This document shows positions 17,788-21,739 of a stretch of 21,739 nucleotides of DNA, in pieces (within the stretch, counting starts at the first letter, position 1; each line of letters opens with the position of its first letter). This stretch comes from Actinomycetales bacterium (GTDB taxonomy: Bacteria; Actinomycetota; Actinomycetes; Actinomycetales; Actinomycetaceae), in assembly GCA_022838965.1 (NCBI GenBank), contig JALHDK010000058.1, positions 1 through 21,739 on the forward strand, given 5' to 3'. The notes below the pieces were generated by a model. That model was not told where the DNA came from, did no database searches, and worked only from the letters and a program-made list of their open reading frames with translations. The translations under genes were made by a program, and so were the position numbers.

Positions 17788-17817
17788 AGGGTACATGACG
17801 ACAGAACTGGTCAACAA
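17788..17817 (-). promoter_or_regulatory. Candidate lepA promoter inside the divergent gene start
   Basis: On the minus strand TACCCT (17793-17788) is preceded by TTGTTG (17817-17812) at 18 bases or TTGACC (17814-17809) at 15 bases. This would start transcription about 100 bases before the lepA TTG and would overlap the first codons of the plus-strand membrane protein. A 12-base perfect palindrome, CCGTCCGGACGG, lies within the leader at 17729-17740. Confidence 0.35.
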
Positions 17818-18346
17818 CGTCTTCCCGGCGATGATCCGTGTCGGAACGCGCCCCGGGGCGCTCCTGCTCCGGGCCGCAGCGGTCGCGGACGGCTTCTTCC
17901 TGCTGTTCGCGGTCCTTGCGCTGCGCGCCACCGGATCGCTGTTCGCCTGGGTGCTGGTGTCCATCGCGGCCGTCCTCGCCGCAGCGATCCTGCTGTTCGC
18001 GTGGCGTCGCCACCGGCTGACGGCGTACGTGGACGAGATGGAGGCCGCCCTCGCCGCGCAGCACCTGTCAGCGGGCGTCGTCGCGGCCCCCGCGGATCGC
18101 CTGGACGAGGAGCTGCGTCTCCTGCGGGAGATGCAGTGGGAGGCGTCCATCCGCACGGCCCGGTACTTCCCGCGAATCGAGGCCACCCAGCGTGCCCTCG
18201 TGCTGGCGGCGGGAGGCACGGTGAACGCCCCCTACCTCAAGGACGACCTCCGGGTCACCCTGGTGGCGCTCTTCGGGACCATGGCAGCGATCCCGCTCGG
18301 GAGCTTCGGCGCCATGCTGGCCCTGTTGCTGCTGGTGCTGCCGTGA
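17795..18346 (+). CDS. Hypothetical membrane protein
   Basis: I do not recognise this 183-residue protein. It has two adjacent hydrophobic spans (about 24-46 and 47-67). A cytosolic-looking helical region follows ([22 protein letters not shown], then [23 protein letters not shown]). A third span sits at the C-terminus (about 156-182, [16 protein letters not shown] and LALLLLVL). The middle is charged and could form a coiled coil. The ATG at 17795 has GGTGGAGG 5 bases upstream. It diverges from lepA, 111 bases apart, and precedes rpsT in the same direction with a 223-base gap. No motif indicates an enzyme. Coding status is supported by the ribosome site and the membrane pattern. Confidence 0.75.
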   Translation: MTTELVNNVFPAMIRVGTRPGALLLRAAAVADGFFLLFAVLALRATGSLFAWVLVSIAAVLAAAILLFAWRRHRLTAYVDEMEAALAAQHLSAGVVAAPADRLDEELRLLREMQWEASIRTARYFPRIEATQRALVLAAGGTVNAPYLKDDLRVTLVALFGTMAAIPLGSFGAMLALLLLVLP

Positions 18347-18434
18347 CGGACGGCGCCCGCCACGGACGGCGGCTGTGAGCCACCGCTCAGAGGCTCCGGA
18401 CACCCGCGAGTTCGTGGTCTCCTCCGCTGTTGCT

Positions 18435-18440
18435 AAGGTT
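18435..18440 (+). promoter_or_regulatory. rpsT: Candidate rpsT -10 element
   Basis: TAAGGT fits TANNNT and would give a leader of roughly 120 bases before the rpsT GTG. The -35 position (TTCGTG at 18411-18416, 18-base spacer) is weak. The leader holds a small stem (CCTGC 18454-18458 with GCAGG 18467-18471). S20 is autoregulated in E. coli, so a structured leader is plausible, but nothing specific is recognised. Confidence 0.4.
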
Positions 18441-18569
18441 GATGGTTGGGTTCCTGCTCGGTCGGGCAGGCACCAAGTGAGCGGCTTCGCACCGGTACCC
18501 CACGCCGTCGTCTCCCGCCGCTGACGTTCCCTCAATCGACCACCACGCGCACAACCAGAAAGTCCATCC

Positions 18570-18833
18570 GTGGCAAACATCAAGTCGCAGATCAAGCGGA
18601 TCCGCACCAACGAGAAGGCGCGCCTGCGCAACAAGGCAGTCAAGAGCGAGCTGAAGACCTACGTCCGGCGCGTTCGCGAGGCGATCGCCGCCGGCGAGAA
18701 GGAGAAGGCCGAAGCCGCCCTGCAGGTTGCGTCCCGCAAGCTCGACAAGGCGGTGTCCAAGGGCGTCATCCACCGGAACCAGGCTGCGAACCGCAAGTCG
18801 AAGCTGGCCAAGCAGGTGAACAAGCTCGCCTGA
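18570..18833 (+). CDS. rpsT: 30S ribosomal protein S20
   Basis: S20 is a primary-binding 30S protein that contacts 16S rRNA. The 87-residue product is the normal length and is wholly recognisable: [18 protein letters not shown], then [17 protein letters not shown], an Ala/Lys-rich helix and the conserved [20 protein letters not shown] end. The start is GTG with AGAAAG about 9 bases upstream. The gene is followed 17 bases later by a strong intrinsic terminator, so it is a single-gene unit. It converges with holA, as commonly seen in actinobacteria. Confidence 0.97.
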   Translation: MANIKSQIKRIRTNEKARLRNKAVKSELKTYVRRVREAIAAGEKEKAEAALQVASRKLDKAVSKGVIHRNQAANRKSKLAKQVNKLA

Positions 18834-18850
18834 CGGGCCACTCTGCCAGG

Positions 18851-18877
18851 AAGGGTGCCGGACCCGGCACCCTTTTT
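18851..18877 (+). terminator. Intrinsic terminator of rpsT
   Basis: The ten-base arms AAGGGTGCCG and CGGCACCCTT pair perfectly around a GACC loop, followed by a run of five T. This is the clearest intrinsic terminator in the window. Read from the other strand the stem has no U-run, so it is unidirectional and does not obviously stop holA transcription. Confidence 0.93.
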
Positions 18878-18920
18878 GGTGTCCCTGCGCCCCTCGATCC
18901 TGGAGCCCCTCGGTCCTGCC

Positions 18921-18988
18921 GTGACCCGCGGACCCTGGCGTGACCCGCGGACCCTGGCGTGACCCGCGGACCCTGGCGTGACCCGCGG
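18921..18988. repeat. 19-bp tandem repeat, about 3.6 copies
   Basis: The unit GTGACCCGCGGACCCTGGC begins at 18921, 18940, 18959 and 18978. The first three copies are identical and the fourth breaks off after 11 bases at the holA stop codon region. Just to the left, 18889-18919 holds two copies of a degenerate 15-base unit (GCCCCTCGATCCTGG and GCCCCTCGGTCCTGC). The block fills the gap between the convergent rpsT terminator and holA. Confidence 0.92.
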
Positions 18989-18989
18989 C

Positions 18990-19964
18990 TCACCCCGTCC
19001 GCGCCGCCGCGACCGCGAGAATGGCCCGCTCGATCGCATGGCCGGGATCCCGGCTGAGCCCTTTCACCTCCGCATCCGCGCGTGCGACGGCGGTGATCGC
19101 CTCGGCCAGCGCCTCGGGTGTCCAGCCGCGCAAATCACGCTCGGCGCGCTGCACCTGCCAGGGGGCAAGCCCCAGCTGGGCGGGCCCCAGGCCCCGTCCG
19201 CGCATCGCCCCGACCTTCGCCAGGGTGCGGAGCTTGGCGGCCAGCGCGGCGACCAGTGGCACGGGTGAGGTGCCCGTGGCCATCGCATGGCGCGCCAGCG
19301 TCACCGCGGTGGCGGCGTCACCCGCGATCGCGGCATCGGCCACCCGGAAGCCGCTGGCCTCGACCCTTCCGGCGTGGTAGCGGTTGACCGTGGCGACGTC
19401 GACCGTCCCCGTGGTGTCGGCGAGCAACTGCCGGACGGCCGCGTCCAGCTCGCGCAGGTCCCCGCCCACCGCATCGAGGAGGGCCTGGACCGCCTCGGGC
19501 TCGACACGGCGCCCGGCCCGCCGGAAATCGGCCCTGATGAGGTCCGCCTTCTCCGTGTCCTTCCTGAGCGGTTCGCAGGCCACGACCGACCCGGCGTGGG
19601 CGAGGGCGTCCAGCAGCCGCTTGCCGCGGGTGCCGCCGCCGTGGCGCACGATGAGCCACACGTCCGCCGCGGGCTGCTCAATGTACGCGAGACAGTCCGC
19701 CAGAAACCCGTCTGTCATCGCTTCGGCGCCCTCGGCCACCACGAGCCGCCGCTCCCCGAACAGCGAGGGGCTGACGAGGTAGGTCAGCTGGCCGGACTGG
19801 TAGTTCCCGGCATCGAGCCGCTCCACCTCCACGGCGGGATCCAGTGCCCGGGCCTGCTCCAGGAGTCTGGCCAGCGCGCGATCGGCGAGAACCGTCTCGG
19901 CCCCACGAAGGAGGACGACAGCGTCCAGCGTCGCCGTGTCCCAGGTCGCTGTCGCCACGGGCAC
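18990..19964 (-). CDS. holA: DNA polymerase III subunit delta
   Basis: The delta subunit is part of the clamp loader that opens the sliding clamp. The product is about 324 residues from the GTG at 19964 (MPVATATWDTATLDAVVLLRGAE). Family features seen: LLRGAETVLADRAL at the N-terminus and FGERRLVVAEGAEAM. The helical middle has GGDLRELDAAVRQLL. The C-terminal collar has LVAALAAKLRTLAKVGAMRG and ending residues of the form AIERAILAVAAARTG. The domain-III LARHAMATG helix is present. An upstream GTG at 20003 would add 13 residues overlapping comEC; GTG 19958 is also possible. The comEC stop lies 7 bases upstream, so the two are co-transcribed, the usual actinobacterial pairing. The stop codon abuts the tandem repeat. 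Confidence 0.92.
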   Translation of the reverse strand: MPVATATWDTATLDAVVLLRGAETVLADRALARLLEQARALDPAVEVERLDAGNYQSGQLTYLVSPSLFGERRLVVAEGAEAMTDGFLADCLAYIEQPAADVWLIVRHGGGTRGKRLLDALAHAGSVVACEPLRKDTEKADLIRADFRRAGRRVEPEAVQALLDAVGGDLRELDAAVRQLLADTTGTVDVATVNRYHAGRVEASGFRVADAAIAGDAATAVTLARHAMATGTSPVPLVAALAAKLRTLAKVGAMRGRGLGPAQLGLAPWQVQRAERDLRGWTPEALAEAITAVARADAEVKGLSRDPGHAIERAILAVAAARTG

Positions 19965-19971
19965 AAGCTTG

Positions 19972-21555
19972 TCACGGCACACCGACAAGCTCCGCATCGC
20001 CACGTGTCACGATCGCGACGGCTCCGTCCTCGTCGGTTCGCCACACCCGGCCGCCGACCCGCCCGTACAGGTCGAGCGCCTCCGCGGTGGGATGGCCGTA
20101 GGCGTTGGGGCCCACCGAGACGAGCGTGATCGCCGGGGCGAGCAGTCCGGCGAGCTCAGGGTCCTGGTCCCGGGAGCCGTGGTGGGCCATCGCCACGACA
20201 TCGACTCCCGTGCATCGGGGACCACAGGACCTCACCGCCCTGGCGAGCCCCGCCTGGCCCGCTGACTGCAGGTCACCCAGGGGCATCACCCGTGTCCCGT
20301 CGCGGGCGGTGAGGAGGACGGTGACGGACAGGTCGTTGGCGTCCCCCGGGCCCGGGGTGGGCCAGAGCACCTCCCAGTGCACGTCTCCCGCTGCTCCCCG
20401 CAGGCCGGCGGTCGCCGGCTCGGGCTGGACACCGGCCCACGCCAGCTCCTTCCGGACATGCCGCACGGCCGCGGCCGGCTCCGCCGCCGGGGAGACGAGC
20501 ACGCGGCCCACGCGCGCGGTGGCGAGCACGGCCGGCAGATTCCCCACGTGGTCGGCGTGCGGGTGGGTCAGAACCAGCAGGTCGAGACGGGTGATTCCCG
20601 CACGCGAGAGGCAGTCCTGGGATCTGCCGTCGCCGGGGCCCACGTCCACCATGACCGCGGCGTGGGGTCCCGACCGCACCAGGAGCGCCGCCCCCTGCCC
20701 GACGTCGCACTGCAGCACCGTCCAGTCGTCACCCGACCGGCCGGCGACGAGGGCGATCACCCCCAGGATTGCCAGCAGGACCACCAGGACACGGGCCCGG
20801 CGGAGGATCGCGACGACGAGAAGTGCGTGGAGGGCGGCGAGAGCGAGGGCACCCCCGACGCCGCCGGGCCAGGCGATCGCGCTGTGCGGGAGATGGGCGG
20901 CCACCGTCGCCGTGGTGGCGACCCACCAGGTGAAGGCTTCCGCACCTCGCGCGAGTGCGGTTGCCACGGGCAGCGAGAGGGGTGCCGCGACCACCCCCGC
21001 GAGTCCGAGAATCGTCGCCGGCGCGACAGCCGGACCCGCGACGGCGTTCGCCAGGACGCCCACCAGGCTCACGGTCGGGTTGAACAGCACGATGATCGGG
21101 GCGCACGCGAGGTGGGCGGCGAGAGGGAGCGCGACAGCAATGGCGAGCCGCCGCCGTCGCACGCCCCACCGCATCATTCCGGCGGCAAGGGGCGGTGCGA
21201 GGAGGAGCAGCGCCGCGGTGGCGGCCACCGACAGGGCGAACCCGATCGAGAAGGCGAGCCACGGGTCCGCCACCAGCAGAACCACCACACCGGCACTCAG
21301 GGCGGGCACGGCACGCGGCGGCCGGCCGCGCGCGAGGGCGACAATGCCGGTGCAGCCCATGGCGGCGGCGCGGACCACGGAGGCCTCGGTGCCCACCAGG
21401 CCCACCAGACCCGCGAGGGCGCCGAGCAGGCCCGCGGCCCGCAGGCGGGTGGGGGCGCGCGCGCCCAGCAGCCCCACCAGGGCGAGCACGAGCGCCACGT
21501 GCGCCCCGGACACGGCGGTCAGGTGACCGAGGGAGCTGCGCCGCATCGCCTCCCG
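19972..21555 (-). CDS. comEC: ComEC/Rec2 DNA-uptake channel, N-terminus replaced
   Basis: ComEC forms the membrane channel through which single-stranded DNA enters during transformation. The recognisable part starts at [24 protein letters not shown], the conserved competence-domain entry. Many transmembrane spans follow down to about 20760. The C-terminal metallo-beta-lactamase-like domain shows [23 protein letters not shown] and [11 protein letters not shown]. The stop is TGA at 19972-19974. The N-terminal portion expected in full ComEC (membrane spans and an OB-like domain, roughly 200 or more residues) is absent: the open frame passes without interruption into acetolactate-synthase sequence near 21555. 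As assembled, this reading frame cannot encode an intact ComEC. The right boundary given is the approximate junction, not a start codon. holA follows 7 bases after the stop. Confidence 0.85.
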   Translation of the reverse strand, partial: REAMRRSSLGHLTAVSGAHVALVLALVGLLGARAPTRLRAAGLLGALAGLVGLVGTEASVVRAAAMGCTGIVALARGRPPRAVPALSAGVVVLLVADPWLAFSIGFALSVAATAALLLLAPPLAAGMMRWGVRRRRLAIAVALPLAAHLACAPIIVLFNPTVSLVGVLANAVAGPAVAPATILGLAGVVAAPLSLPVATALARGAEAFTWWVATTATVAAHLPHSAIAWPGGVGGALALAALHALLVVAILRRARVLVVLLAILGVIALVAGRSGDDWTVLQCDVGQGAALLVRSGPHAAVMVDVGPGDGRSQDCLSRAGITRLDLLVLTHPHADHVGNLPAVLATARVGRVLVSPAAEPAAAVRHVRKELAWAGVQPEPATAGLRGAAGDVHWEVLWPTPGPGDANDLSVTVLLTARDGTRVMPLGDLQSAGQAGLARAVRSCGPRCTGVDVVAMAHHGSRDQDPELAGLLAPAITLVSVGPNAYGHPTAEALDLYGRVGGRVWRTDEDGAVAIVTRGDAELVGVP

Positions 21556-21739
21556 CAGGGTGTCGGCCATGTGCCGCACGTCCAGCACCTGGAAGCTGTG
21601 CTTAGTGATCGGGAGCGTGATGCCGATGATGTCGGTCTCCTGGAAGGCGTCCCGGCCCAGCAGGTTCGTGTTCACCTGGGCCGTCAGGGCGACCAGGGGG
21701 ATCGAATCCATGAAGGCCGTGGCGATGCCGGTGACGAGG
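21556..21739 (-). pseudogene. ilvB: Acetolactate synthase large subunit fragment (IlvB)
   Basis: Reading leftward from the edge, the frame encodes [22 protein letters not shown], then [26 protein letters not shown] and [13 protein letters not shown]. This is the thiamine-diphosphate enzyme IlvB near residues 90-150 ([18 protein letters not shown], GRDAFQEADIVGITxPITKHSxxV). It should continue with an F(H/x)IAxxGRPGPV segment, but instead becomes ComEC sequence at REAM. The part from 21571 to the edge is about 65% GC by my count. Two 60-base samples of the neighbouring comEC are about 77% and 82%. The upstream part is outside the window. It could be a real fusion, a recombination scar or an assembly chimera. 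Confidence 0.85.

Noticed and set aside
17684..18064. Upstream extension of lepA
   Set aside because: It runs opposite the start of the divergent membrane-protein gene and adds sequence absent from LepA; TTG at 17683 with GAGAGG is a better start.
18889..18990. Possible CRISPR array
   Set aside because: The units are directly adjacent with no spacers and only 19 bases long; it is a simple tandem repeat.

Overview
The window is chromosomal DNA from a very GC-rich bacterium, almost certainly an actinomycete (Actinomycetota; a Micrococcales-like lineage is a guess). The evidence is gene order and protein type: an actinobacterial-length LeuA, a DUF3097 protein, and the housekeeping order comEC-holA / rpsT / lepA-hemW / hrcA-dnaJ-rsmE-phoH-ybeY-CorC-like-era. 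Genes are dense, many overlap by 1-4 bases, GTG starts are common, and several start codons lie only 7-8 bases after a TANNNT -10 hexamer, as expected for leaderless mRNAs.

Layout, left to right. A partial unknown gene runs off the left edge (1-529, minus). leuA (571-2325, minus) is preceded by a 23-codon leader peptide (2366-2437) with three consecutive Leu codons followed by a strong GC hairpin, which looks like leucine attenuation. An alpha/beta hydrolase fused to a C-terminal membrane domain follows (2484-4001). Then comes a tightly packed minus-strand chain: era, a CNNM/CBS (CorC-like) protein, ybeY, phoH, rsmE, dnaJ and hrcA (4047-10641). It is headed by a CIRCE operator (10658-10684), so rRNA methylation, rRNA maturation and 30S assembly factors (rsmE, ybeY, era) sit downstream of the heat-shock regulator. 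Divergent from hrcA is a DUF3097 gene (10777-11596) that appears to carry a frameshift. Two tandem paralogous GPH-type MFS transporters of 441 residues each (11607-14283, minus) and an acylphosphatase (14332-14607, plus) come next, then hemW and lepA (14634-17683, minus), a small membrane protein (17795-18346, plus), rpsT with a clear intrinsic terminator (18570-18877, plus), a 19-bp tandem repeat, holA, and comEC.

The right edge is the most unusual place. The comEC reading frame runs without interruption into a segment that is plainly acetolactate synthase (IlvB), joined in frame around 21550-21570. This is either a real rearrangement or, more probably, an assembly chimera. Apart from this, the window is mostly core genome. 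The observations most worth following are the leuA attenuator with its leaderless leader peptide, the IlvB::ComEC junction, the DUF3097 frameshift, the minisatellite at the holA 3' end, and the hydrolase-membrane fusion. I found no CRISPR array, no IS element, no tRNA or rRNA gene, and no clear candidate for a new multi-gene defence or biosynthetic system.
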